The position numbers and the translations under genes were made by a program. Below, piece after piece: positions 37,501-48,518 of a stretch of 64,000 bases of DNA (position 1 is its first letter; every line of letters starts with the position of its first letter). Origin of the DNA: Apostichopus japonicus (Eukaryota > Echinodermata > Holothuroidea > Aspidochirotida > Stichopodidae); NCBI RefSeq assembly GCF_037975245.1, contig NC_092567.1:25102876-25166875 (forward strand). The letters run 5' to 3'. A model generated the notes under the pieces. The model saw nothing but the letters and a program-made list of their open reading frames with translations. It was not told the origin of the DNA and did no database searches.

Positions 37501-40500
37501 AATATTGTACCATTGAACAGCCTGGATTGCTAAACATTCTGTACCAATAAATATTGTACCATCCAACAGCCTGGATTGCTAGAACACTTATGTACCAGTA
37601 AATATTAAATCAAACAAGAAGCCAATTTTATTTCAACAATACAGGAGACTAGGTTCCATTACAAACAATAAAAACTAATGATTATTTCATCAATAATTTG
37701 CCTTCTTACACCTGTGTATATTTGGCACTGAATTTGTGCGAAAAATATTACATAAAAGCTTGGGACTGTAATTCAAGCCTGCTCTGTTGTTTCTACACAG
37801 TTCATAAAATTAGTCACAATTTTGTAAAATAAAACCAAACAAAATGGGTTTCTGTTTGCAATGATTTCAACATTCTGCCACCTGGCCCTACCTCTTAAAA
37901 GATTTACAAAATGTACTTACTTGTCTGGTTCAGCTCTGACAAGGGCAAGAGTCTCTTCTAATTCTCCAATCTAGAATCAAAATTAAGATCAAAATTAAAC
38001 ACTTAATTTGCACTGTAGTAGTCATGTTTGTTTCTTCAAGTACATACAAATACAAATGTGACCTAATTCTTTCATGTACTGCTAACAGATTATTTAAGCA
38101 GTTTTTATTTCTTTCTGACTAAAATATTGAATATGTAGCTTAGTAAAATATTGGCATTGCGAGGTTGTTCTATGTTTAGACCTTGTTGTAGGGCAAAAAC
38201 TCATATCCACCCCATCCAAAACAACAACCTGATTTAATGCCATGTATTCCATCTGCCAGTTATTATCGATTGTGAATATTTTTCAAAGCAGAGCGAATCA
38301 TAGATTATACATGAAGAACCAAAAATGTCTTAAGGTAATCAGCGAGTTATTGCTGAAGTTAAAACAATCAGCCGCCAAATCATGTTTTTATTTTGTAGTG
38401 GTCTTTATGCTGAATGAAAAGAATATAAAGACTGTTTTAATACATCTGATACATGGGATAGATACCAACATTGGTTACTTCCAACTGAGCCTACTGACCT
38501 ATGACCTCAGTCCACCCCAACCCCTCCTAGATTTGACAAAAAGAACATTAACTTGCAAGTAATTAATGTTTCTGTTATATTCTAAAACTTTGTCACCCAC
38601 TTTTTCCATTAATACAGCAGTATAATTTTCTATTTGAGAATGAAACTGCAGTATTACCTGATCATCTAACCTGTCCTTCTCTGTGCGTTCCAGAGCCAGC
38701 AGGGTCTGCAGCTCCCTCAACATCAATGCGTGGTTAACGTGCTCTTGTTCACGTTCTTGTTGTTGACTGCGTAATCTATTCCTCGCCTAACAATTAATCA
38801 AGAAACTTAATTGTTTTTCAAGATATTGTGTAATAATATAGAATATAATTGTTGTCTCTGCTAACATCCTTACAACACCTTAGAGCCCTGGTATAAGAAA
38901 TGAATTAATTATATGTGCCTTATACTCATGTATGTAAATACTAGTCTAATCAACAGCTCACAATAAAAAGCAATTTCAGACACTGCAAAAGTGTCATACT
39001 CTGCAATTTCAACAGCTCCAAAAATAGAAGATGAATAAATACATAGCAGACTGCAATCTACAAAAGCTAGAAAGCTTTATGAATATGCAAATGTATGTAG
39101 ATTTTTAAGGCACCTTTGTATTTGCATGATTCAGTATTAACAAGCTTTCTGTAATAACTAGCTGTTTGTAATAAAACAAGCTTTACAAAATCACAAAAGT
39201 AACTAAAGAAAATGTGAACACTATATTAACCTCAGAACAATATGTTAGACAATGTCAAGGCTTTACAAGGAAATAAGAACACTCTTGAATTTGATTCTAT
39301 GACTTACATCTGTCAGCTGGCTTTCCATGTTTTTAACCATCTCCTCTAAGTTGCTTTTCTCCTCTGTAAACCTCTGCATTATCTCCTCTGTCTCTTGCTG
39401 TTGAAGAAGATAAAGAGAAAGATGATGGAATGGCAACTGATACATGCAGGCTGTAATGTTTTCTATATAGTTTGTCCATTCATCAGGGATGAGCCTGGGG
39501 TATAAAAAAAAACTTTGCAAAAATTGCGGTATAGGCTCCAGTTTGCATATGCTACAGTGTGTTAGGATAATAGTTTTTGTCCCCCTGCAGGATGGATATC
39601 CGTAGGTAATGAAAAACATGCGAATGACAGATCAAATGATACAATGCTGTTGTTAGAAATTCATGGAAATTGAGAGGTGTAAATACCAAAGGTAGAAAAG
39701 AAATCGCGGATATTCTGTCATCAGTGCATTTTACATATTGATCATAGAGTATCTATTAATAGGAATAAAAGCAGACTAGGTCTGGAGTTGGGTAGAGCAT
39801 ACACATATTTATTCTTAGGTTTACTTATTCTTGCAGTTTTTGTATAAGCTGGAAGTTGTTTAAATTATCAATTGGCCTCTGGTCTGTATCTTTCACCTTT
39901 ACACTAAACATCACTTTAACTTCACTTTTCCTCCAAACAATATTTTAGACAATTTCAAACATTTTAAGGCTTACTTGAAAACAAATCCATTTGTATTTAA
40001 CTCTATAACCTAAATCTGTGATCTCTTTTGTACAGCACCTTTGTGATGAATACAATTAGTTGATCCTCAAGTATTGAAAAATATATCTGAATCACATAGT
40101 AAAATGTAAAACAAAAACTGGGAAGATTGCTAAACAAATGCAAAAAGGGGCAGATTGCTATCAAACAAATGCACACATAATTTTGAGTATTTTATGCGAA
40201 ACAAAATTCATAAACCTGAAACCGCTACACATAATGTGAGCAGGAAATTATTCCTTATATACTGTAGGCTATTCCTCATTGGCCAGTTGGGGACAGTTTT
40301 CCAAAATATGCTAATAATCCTCTATACTGTCTCCTCAAATCTGCTTCAACGCACTTTTACTGACAGAATGAACTGTTCAAATGTCAATATGAAATGTTTG
40401 AAATGTGACATGGAAATACCTAACAGAAACCATTGTCCCAATCCTTACCCGAATTTTCTTCTTATCCGCTTGGAAACTAGCCTCCATCTTGGATTTTTCA

Positions 40501-42969
40501 GCTGTCAAGGTAGCCATAGATGAGGAAAGAGTAGCGATTTGTTGCTTCATCTCATTATCTCTCTCTGCATTGTCATCTTCTTCTTGCTCCTAAGATATAA
40601 ATAAATAAAAAATAAAAGAAACAAAACCTCACATGTTATATAACAAATGTACTGTTAACATTCCCAAGACTATTGCATTAAATGTCTACGGACACCTATG
40701 AATGACATTGCCCTAATCACTCTCATAGTCTGTCATAGCAACCATGAAAATAGCTGCATCTCCCATCAATATCCATCAAAGATTGACCATTTTACAAGTC
40801 TTTCTTAATTCTAGTTTTATTGATGAGTAAACATTAGCTAATAAGGAACACTGATGATGTAAAGGGAGTGACTGCCTAATTTTCTATCATGTTATTCACT
40901 TTGTTTTTACAACCTTTGTTTCGAGGACACTGAACACAGGCCGGCATTTGGAAATATTTATTGTCTCCTTTGAAAAGGGAAACATCACATGATTCAAATG
41001 GTATATGTGAGCTTGTACTTAAGGATTAACTTATTAAGGCCTAAAATAAGAAATTTGGATGAGCACAACTCTCCACATCATAGTTTGCACATATTTAATG
41101 AGTTTCCCAGATTTATGAAAACTTTCAAATGTGTATGATGTCTTGGAAATGAAATGAGCTCTACGAAAATTTTAGCAGACTTTGAATAAGAATATCACAC
41201 ACAACAAATGTACTGAATATGGGGCAAATTGGGGTAGGTGTCCGTAATACTTTAAGGAAGTATGAATAGTATTTTAAAAATATTTGTTGTTTTCTTGCTT
41301 TTGCTTGTTTAAGTATCATTTTTCACAAAATTGTAAACAAGATTGCCAACTTTTGTTTTGAATGGAAACGAAATCTCTACATTTAAAAAAAAATTCTTTC
41401 ACTTTTTCATGTCAATACTTAGATTAACTATGTCCTTGAGACAATGCTTTTCCTTATAAGCATTTCATTTAAGTGAAGAAACCTTGGCCTACAGTAGTTT
41501 GATCAATTGTAATCATTTCTTTTGCAATTGTTGGAACTTTGGTGAAACTGCCAGTAAATTGTGGCAATTTAAAATCATAAACTCTTACCTGTCCATCTTC
41601 TGCGCCTTCTTGTTCCTTTGCAAAGTCCTCCCTGGAAGCAGACTTTGAAATACTTTTCTCTGGGTTGGACTGAGATGCAGTACTCAAGACTTTAAAGCTA
41701 GCCTCTAGAGCCTCTTTCTCTTTCACTAGAGACTTGTAAGCATGCACAATATCTAAAAGAAATCAATCATAGATAAACATCACGGAAAGAAGTAGCTGAC
41801 AGTGAAATGGCTTTGATGATCATAACCCAAGATGTGAATCTACACTGAAGTACGTACACCAGTACAATAGTAAATAGACCTAACGCTTTTACTTTACTTC
41901 CTAAGCAGTAGTTGTTGCACACAGAGATTGATCAGTATCGGTTAACTTTGCATATGTCTTGCATAGAGTATGCCACTAAAATCAATTTATCACACCTGTC
42001 ATCTTCTGTTATGATATATGGATAAGATTTAGATTTTGATCTATGACCAATCTCATGCGAATTAACTATGTAAAATGGTTCGCTATCTGCACATGCATTA
42101 TGTACGGGAAGTTTTCATGAGCGGAGATTGTCACAAACTTCTTGAAGCATTTATAAATATACAGCATTGAACATAACTTAAAATCTAAAATAACATTATA
42201 TTACAAGGAACAGTTTCATCTTTTGAAGTACGTAATGTGTTTTATAGGCATTCATAAATATGTTGGGTTATGATATATGGATTAGATGAATACTAGTGAA
42301 AGAACAGTGCTGAGATATCTAGAATGAAACACCTCAAGCATTACAGATGTATTTAGTAAATAAGACAAGGAAGCTCTTGGACATCACACATTCAAACATG
42401 ATCTCTGAAAAGGCCATTGAATATGTAAATGTAATTTAAATTTAATAATGTAAAATTCTTAAAAAAGTCACATTGATATGAAGAATGTTTTATAAGCCAC
42501 CTGTAGATGACCTAATAAAAACTCATGAAAACATTTATTCGAAGGCTAATAAAGGTTTCAAGAAATATTCATGTGTAATATAACAAGACAAATTACATTT
42601 ACATACTGTAACAGTAAAACACTGGTAGAACAAGTGCCTTGCAAGCAACCCCAACAATTTGCTGACTGTTACTTAACAGAAGCCGGACTAACGTACAGTT
42701 GCAAAAGTATTATTCAGCTTCCTTCAACAAAGAACGTACAATTAATATGTACACTGCGGTTTTCTTCTTATAATTTGAAATAATTCTGTTACCTATTCAA
42801 CCGCAAGTGTAACATACTGTATCTGTTGTTGGTCTACGTTGCTCCTACTGTATTTGTTATGGGATCATGTAAAGTTATACGAACCTCTTAATCGTACTTC
42901 ATATCTGGTAATCTGCTCTTTCTGATTCTCAATCGTCTCCAATAATTCCTTGGTTTGACTCCGATGCAT
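28522..42969 (-). CDS. GCC1: GRIP and coiled-coil domain-containing protein 1 (golgin GCC88) homologue
   Basis: Peripheral trans-Golgi golgin that tethers endosome-derived vesicles; the GRIP domain binds ARL1. Exons (high to low): 42969-42885, 41752-41589, 40589-40449, 39397-39308, 38786-38658, 37970-37921, 37283-37142, 36400-36219, 35417-35230, 33771-33629, 32323-32207, 32057-31977, 30918-30788, 30112-29977, 29587-29385, 29157-29028, 28572-28522. They join in phase to exactly 720 aa (vertebrate about 775). Diagnostic matches: KELLETIENQKEQI and AYKSLVKEKEALEASFKVL at the N-terminus, HALMLRELQTLL, KLKERITQLDMEN, LKDEFERYKLRAQ in the coiled coil, and the GRIP domain from about residue 663 (REGTNLEYLKNVVLNYLL) to the end TSSAWWSGM. 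The NLEYLKN tyrosine is the ARL1-contact residue of GRIP domains. Nearly all of it is predicted coiled coil. The start Met matches the family's length; upstream codons stay open a short way, so a further 5' exon is possible. Confidence 0.94.
30415..30789. repeat. 189-bp tandem duplication bounded by the GCC1 exon 13 donor
   Basis: The segment 30604-30789 repeats 30415-30602 (GAGTACAAATACAGGCAACT ... CTGTATCACATACC). The last eight bases CACATACC of the exon-proximal copy contain the real exon 13 donor (GGTATGTG on the minus strand, exon edge 30788), and the distal copy ends with the same GGTATGTG decoy. Moderate divergence indicates it is not recent. Confidence 0.88.
32350..32515 (-). repeat. 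5'-truncated tRNA-derived SINE, same family as 59767-60003
   Basis: Read on the minus strand it matches the body of the SINE at 59840-59990: CCAGTTACA-AGTTGTTGACAA, TTCATAATCATGGA, ATATGAATCTAAGAGACTG, GCCAATGATGGCTTCT, GGATCTAAAATAC. The tRNA head is missing. Its 3' end is about 27 bp from the acceptor of GCC1 exon 11. Confidence 0.88.
32640..32960. repeat. Tandem repeat, about 82 bp unit, about four copies
   Basis: Units contain AACCTTTTCAACCCAAATATC, AACACTTTTATTTG and GGGGTATTGGAATGTGGGGAG. Reading frames on both strands across it are repeat artefacts. Lies in GCC1 intron 10. Confidence 0.88.
32985..33075 (+). repeat. G-rich low-complexity tract
   Basis: Repeated GGGGAGG and GGAGGGGGAGGAGGG words on the plus strand. 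Many closely spaced G-runs could form G-quadruplexes, and the complementary strand is the GCC1 sense (pyrimidine-rich) strand. Confidence 0.7.
33160..33627 (-). pseudogene. 5'-truncated LINE (CR1/L2-like) C-terminal fragment
   Basis: The minus strand encodes HITPVLKDLHWLRIADRINYK, then YKILVLVFKARNGLAPSYLQ, and SAPQRWNSLSLHLKTIQHVS, ending with a stop at 33269. This is the well-known C-terminal region after the RT of many invertebrate CR1/L2-type non-LTR ORF2 proteins (ITPVLKxLHWLPV ... ALNGLAPxYL ... WNxLP). A 3' UTR-like part with a terminal TAA microsatellite follows to about 33160. The RT itself is absent, so it is dead on arrival. Its 5' edge is within about ten bases of the GCC1 exon 10 donor, and it stays open in frame with that exon. 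Confidence 0.85.
35690..36235. repeat. Degenerate tandem repeat reaching the GCC1 exon 8 donor
   Basis: Words CACACCATCCTTGCACCATC, ACTTACTG.ATTG, CAAGCTCACCACACCC and AAAGCCCATCCATACC recur in a composite ~165-bp unit. The real exon 8 edge reads CACCATGACTTACTGTATTG followed by CAAGCTGG, so the donor (ACTTAC complement GTAAGT) and about 12 exonic bases are part of the repeated unit. Several internal copies keep the donor-like ACTTACTG. Confidence 0.8.
37440..37610. repeat. Tandem repeat, about 57 bp unit, three copies
   Basis: Copies of AAATATTGTACCAT, CAGCCTGGATTGCTA and ACACTTCTGTATCAGT recur three times in the GCC1 intron between exons 6 and 7. Confidence 0.8.
42101..42225 (+). repeat. 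Dispersed repeat, copy A
   Basis: TGTACGGGAAGTTTTCATGA followed by GCGGAGAT and an AACATAACTTA / TATATTACA..GGAAC segment is shared with 46075-46190. Probably a small transposon remnant; no terminal repeats were resolved. Lies in GCC1 intron 1. Confidence 0.75.
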
Positions 42970-44660
42970 GTTGACCGCCGTAAATGACCAACAGAGAAAA
43001 AACCTTATCTGATGGTTTGACTTTAAGTCATCTTATTTCACCATCTGGTAATAACAAAACAAATTCAAACTTAAAATTTCAAGATATTAATGATAAACAT
43101 AGGTTGGATAAAATCATGCCCCACACCAAGTTTTAGTTAGTATAGCTCTGGAGGTTCAGCCTATGATTTCCTCATTCATTGCAGAACAATTAAGTGTAAA
43201 ATGTAATGATGTGTTTGTTGTCCAAAACCGGCTCTGGAATAAAAATGTACAGAGTGCAAGACACATTAAAAGTCAAATCAATTGCTTAATGAATTCTTGC
43301 TACTTTTCATATTCATATGAAATGGGTTAAGTGCGCCGTTTTCTACCTAGGCCCCTAGACCTAACTAACGATAGGGGGTAAGTATGCTAGTGATGTTTGT
43401 TTGGATAGGCCAATATGGCGACGAATGACGACTCAATGAGTAACTGAACTAGCCTAGGCTAACTTGGCTAAGTTCAAGTTTAGCCTAGGCTCGTTTGCTT
43501 ACGATGCTGACTAAATAACGATTGGACTAGCCTTAGTATTATACCTACTAGAGTTTCTTGAAGGCATGTTCTAACAGCACTTGTTCGTTAATTAAGACCC
43601 ATATTTTTGTAGATCCATTGGTGAACTGTTTGGTCAAAGTATTTTTGCTCAGTTTTATCTGCGATGAGGACTATGATAATTTGTCGTCGTGTAACTCATC
43701 TGTAATGTTTGCATGAACAAGAGCAAAGGTCAAATATTGGGTGCATTGTTGTAAACAGACTACACACCGTTCAAAAAAGACGATGAATGAAGGGGCATAT
43801 GTGAAGTACTCATTACACCTGTCTAAATTATATGGTTTTTGTTCTGTATTTGCAGAAGAGATTACTAATTTATGCACTTGAAAACCGTGTGATCTTGAAA
43901 GGGGGAGAAATGAGGTCAGTATTGTAGCTTACATTATTGGCCTTTACTAAAATATAAAAGATTCGGTTATAGTGAGAATGGAACTGAATGGTGGGAGGGG
44001 GATGGTGGCTGGAGAGGGTCTGCCTGTTTAGAGTATATCACGCACACGCCATATCACTTACTTGTGCTCATGTTTTGTATATAGGTAATTGGTAGTAAAT
44101 GGCATCTCTTGGAGGGAGTCTGGAGATTCGACCAAGGCCTCCCCCCCCACATCTCCACCCACCCCTCTCTCTCACACCTAAAAGGAGGGTCTGGTGGCTG
44201 AAGTTGACTGCCTAGCAAAATTGCTGTGTTTTCCCCCTGATAATTAGACAAAAACCAGATCCTCGTGGCATTTTGTAGAGCGAAGTAATAACATTTGTGA
44301 TATTTTGTAAATGATGCATCTGGGATGATCTGGCAATTGCAGAATGGAGGATGTCATCAGAGCACTTCAGTGAAAATGTCTTTTTCCTTTATTTTTTTTC
44401 ATAAGTTGTTCACCAAGGAGGAGAATGTTTCTTCGAAACGATAAAATGTGATGAAATAGTCTTAGTACAGAGATGAGCTCTGACAGCTAAGCAACAATCT
44501 AAATTTATCAGGTTTCAATCATAAATCGACAAAAATATTACAATAGCCTAAGTCAAGCTTAGTGAAAAGCATTTTGCACAGTTGGCAACGCAGTCTTCCA
44601 ACTGTGATCCAACTTCCAGGAGTAGTTGAGATTAGCCAGTCATACTATGTTACAATCAAG

Positions 44661-45326
44661 GGGACAAACTAAAACGAATGACCGAATGACAATTGACTTT
44701 GTACAGGGTTAAATATCATTCGCGAATGACAACGAATGACAGCGAATGACAACGAATGACAACGAAGGACAGTGGTGAGAAGAGATAGAATGAATGGGTG
44801 GAGTAAATGCGGTTATTGGTTTTCTGCACAAAAATGATTTGAGGAAAATCGCATGTTACGTGGTTGCAGGGTTTTGGTGTAATTTACGGATAGAAACCAC
44901 AGGGAAATTTTTTTTTGTGAGAATGCGCTTGGGTGCTGTGCTTTTGACGTTTACCTCTGTAGATTTATATAGAAAGATAACTGAAGCCGTTTCAAGATGA
45001 TAGTATTGTTAGTTTCTAACAATTAATATCGGAAAAATGACGTTAAATTTACTTTTTAAAATCAGACTTACAATTTCGCTTACTATAAGGTGCGTTTGTA
45101 GGCTTGTCCGTACTTTACTAGATCTGTAAGCCACGCACTTCGCGTCCACTCGGTTTGCGTGACTTTAATATACCCACGAAGTCTGAACTGTGATATCCGG
45201 TTGAAGCAAATGTCTGTGCTGTCATTACTGTCATTCGTTTTAGTCAACGCATTTCAAGTTTTAGTGTGTACAACATATTGTCATTCGTTATGTGTAACGT
45301 AATTGTCATTCGTTTTAGTAACACCC
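44661..45326. mobile_element. Non-autonomous DNA transposon, copy 1 (666 bp)
   Basis: The ends read GGGACAAACTAAAACGAATG and, inverted, GGGTGTTACTAAAACGAATG. The eight bases CAATCAAG at 44653-44660 are repeated at 45327-45334 as a target-site duplication. The left end carries an array of short CGAATGACAA repeats, and the right end has spaced TTGTCATTCGTT copies. No transposase frame. A closely similar copy sits at 53073-53731. The 8-bp duplication points to a hAT- or P-like source. Confidence 0.9.
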
Positions 45327-46074
45327 CAATCAAGCAACCATATCTTGACTGTATAATGGGCAAGATATTGTGATGGGGTTGTCGACTATAGCATTGAAGA
45401 TATTTTCCTCTTCAACGTAAATTTTACATCGTTAATTGTTATAATCAGAAAATCTTGTTAATGCCTATATTATATAGGATAGTATATTTGCCTTCTGAGT
45501 CTGATCTGGCTGCTTATAGGCATGCTGTATTGGCCACAAATATGCTAGATATTCAAATATGGTCATCTTTCTTATTCTGTTTTTATTACAACTTTGAAGG
45601 AAATTTTCCTCACTGGGATATTCAGTCATCTTGTGTGTTCCTTAAAAATGTCTGAGAACAATGTGGAGCACAAAGACCCCCTTGAAAGTACTTTTTGAAA
45701 ACTTACAGCAATTACAGCGTGCTACTATTTTGGTGCCTATATACTGACTACCTTTAACAGTGTGGTCCCGACGATTGTTTGATTGCATGGGGCTAATGGA
45801 TGGGCGTATAGCCTATATGCCGAGGAACTAGGGCCACGTGGTTTCGATGATAATCGTAACCTATGTAACCATGCAGGCGCATGAGTGTGTGTATGTGTGT
45901 GTGACGCCTTGCTTGTAAACACAATATCTAGAGAAGGGAAGCTTGGACCAATCCCATATTCGTGTGTAGGAGTACCACATTGAGTAGAAGAAGCCTATTG
46001 TTTTAAGAGGAGGTCAAAGGTCGTTGGGGGTCACTAGCTCGGTGTCAATTTATGATTTTTTTTTATGAAATTTA

Positions 46075-46190
46075 TGTACGGGAAGTTTTCATGAGCGGAG
46101 ATAAACTTCACGGAGCATTTACATACAGCGTTAAACATAACTTAACATCTAACATAACAATATATTACAGGGAACGGTTTCAGCTTCAAT
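46075..46190 (+). repeat. Dispersed repeat, copy B
   Basis: Second copy of the sequence at 42101-42225, shorter by internal deletions (GCGGAGAT then AAACTTC, then GAGCATTTACATACAGCG). Same orientation as copy A. Confidence 0.75.
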
Positions 46191-46242
46191 ATCGATATTA
46201 CCACGGCTTGTTTATGTGCAGGCAACCCCGACACAGTAGAGT

Positions 46243-46270
46243 CAGGGAGTTGTTCCATAACAACTCCCTG
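46243..46270. repeat. Perfect 12-bp palindromic hairpin
   Basis: CAGGGAGTTGTT and AACAACTCCCTG are separated by four bases (CCAT). The stem is perfect. No U-tract or coding context; it could be a tiny transposon relic or a cruciform site. Confidence 0.7.
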
Positions 46271-46386
46271 GTAGAGCATAGTAGGCTACGGTAACCTACT
46301 AGCGGCACACGTGTAAACTACTAACAATTAACATTGTACATCCCCATCTGAAGTTTAGATATAAGAGTATTAAATTGCTATAGCCT

Positions 46387-47001
46387 CAAGGGCGGCGGAA
46401 ACACTTTTAATCTGGGGGGGCACCGACATCAAAGGGCACTTTGCAGAAATTCGATTGGACTGATGCAGCCTTATATTTAGTACCCTTTATTACTCTCATT
46501 GTATTATCTTATTTGCGCCCCCCCCCCCCCGCAAGGAAAATATGCATACTATAGCACTGCAATGTGCAAATTGGGAAACAAGAAACAATTAGTTTTTTTC
46601 TTGAGAAAATTAGGTGAAATCATGCTAGTTGCTAATGTATTAGAGTTTATTTCTCGTTAATATCTTAACAAATTTTTCCCATTCGAAATAGCTTTAATTT
46701 GACCCACAGAAGTTCATTTAAAGTCAGGGGCGTAGCCAGGATTTGCAAAGTTGTATGCACGACTATCTGAGCGGAGCGCCACCATCGGTTGGCGCGGAGC
46801 GTACAAGAAAATTTTTGGTTTTACAAACCCCTCAGATGGCCGGAAACGGCCCTTCTCGAGTGTTCATTCTGGTTCCCTTGCCTCTTGCTAACTTGAGACA
46901 CCTCAATTTTTATGTAGAAAAAGGGCACATTTTTAACCTGAGGAAAAGTGGGGGGGGGGGGGGCACGTGCCCCCTGTGCCCCCCCGGTTCCGCCGCCCTT
47001 G
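46387..47001. mobile_element. hAT-like non-autonomous element with 14-bp terminal inverted repeats
   Basis: The ends are CAAGGGCGGCGGAA and TTCCGCCGCCCTTG, perfect inverted repeats. TATAGCCT at 46379-46386 is repeated at 47002-47009 as an 8-bp target-site duplication. Internal GC-rich segments and two long C/G homopolymers (near 46507 and 46950) are present. A second GGGGCGTAGCCAGG motif near 46727 may mark another element inside. No transposase frame. Confidence 0.88.
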
Positions 47002-47694
47002 TATAGCCTAATAAACAAACTGTGACAAGTTGTAAACACTTTCTTCCGAGTTTCGAGATATTCATAACTTAATGACACAAGATCAATTTTGAGTTGAACT
47101 GCAGAAAACAAATCCACAATACATGATAGGCTGTCAGTTTGGTAAAACATTTTCGACGCCAACGCATGGAACTGTCGAGTTGCTTAGGCTTCAATGTGCC
47201 ATACATTGACAACGGTAGGGTAAAATTGACAGGGGTTCGTTAAATAACAAAAGCGAACGAAATAACTCTTTCAACCTTAGATTTTAATTGCGTAAAAGAT
47301 CGCTTTCATTTAGGCAGTGTAATGGAGTAATAACGATATTTTTCGCCTACCAATGAGCAGCTAAAAGACAAGTTAAATAATTGGGAAATGTACGAAGTCG
47401 CGCTAATCGAGTAGCGGTACCGCTTCAAATTAGCAGTGAGGCATTATATAGGCTTAGAGCACACCTAGCTATTGTATAGGAGACCTAATGTAACAGAAGC
47501 CAAGCTATCTTCGTAGGTATTTTCGCAGATGTTTTATTTTTAAATGTTTGAGACACTGCAGTAGGAATACCTGATTATTTATGATTCTGCGACATGTTTT
47601 ACTTTGTTCATCACTTACTTTTGGTGGAAAAAAAGTTTAAATTTCATACTGCATTGAAACATTCCTTTCCCGGATGTGCAATCACGATATGTTA

Positions 47695-48125
47695 AACTGA
47701 CCTGAGTACGACACCCGATTGTTATATCACACTATGTTAAACTGCATGATCATAAGTGCGACAACCTATTGTTATATTACGATATTTTATACCGACTAGA
47801 GAACGATACCGATTGTTATATCACACTATGTTAAACTGCATGATCATAAGTGCGACAACCTATTGTTATATTACGATATTTTATACCGACTAGAGAACGA
47901 CACCGATTGTTATCACAATATGTTAAACTGCATGATCATAAGTGCGACAACCTATTGTTATATTACGATATTTTATACTTACTAGAGAACGACGCCCGAT
48001 TGTTATATCACACTATGTTAAACTGCATGATCATAAGTGCGACAACCTATTGTTATATTACCTATATTTTATACTGACTAGAGAACGACACCCGATTGTT
48101 ATATTACGATATGTTAAACTGACTG
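47695..48125. repeat. Tandem repeat, about 94 bp unit, four to five copies
   Basis: CCGATTGTTATATCACACTA, ATGTTAAACTGCATGATCAT and CGACAACCTATTGTTATATT recur, with CCGATT at 47713, 47809, 47903, 47997 and 48091. Open frames across it repeat the unit and are not genes. Confidence 0.92.
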
Positions 48126-48518
48126 TAATCTTGATTCGATTTACTATATACAACTGTTGGATTGCTGCAGTAGGCCTATATGCCCAAATAGTGAAGGCAT
48201 CAGTTCTCGTTCGTCAAGTTATACTTGTTTTAGTTGGTTGCATGCATAAAAGCTTACGGTATATCATAAAAAAAATCATGGATCCAAACTTAATGGTGTG
48301 TTTCGGAACTTAAGGTAAAGACGATATTATTCTCCAGTCATATTCCAGGCTTGGAAATTTATCAAAACTAATTCGTTAAGATAGTTTCATCATGTGTAAT
48401 TCCGAAATCCACTCATGTTAAATATTGTATAAATGGCACATAGCAATCACATTCAACAACTTATCATTTGGGATAAGATTTCATATAGCCTAATGTACTA
48501 ATTTCTGTAGATCTAGGC

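Noticed and set aside
44794-45000. 68-codon frame inside the DNA transposon as a transposase remnant
   Set aside because: No DDE or other transposase motif, and the frame is not kept in the second copy.
45737-45922. Minus-strand frame with a His-Thr repeat start
   Set aside because: Comes from a short GTGTGTAT microsatellite; no family match or splice context.
46743-47162. Opposing frames with Gly/Pro runs
   Set aside because: Caused by G and C homopolymers at the right end of the hAT-like element.
47850-48313. Plus-strand frames of 75 and 123 codons
   Set aside because: They repeat the translated 94-bp tandem unit and have no independent support.
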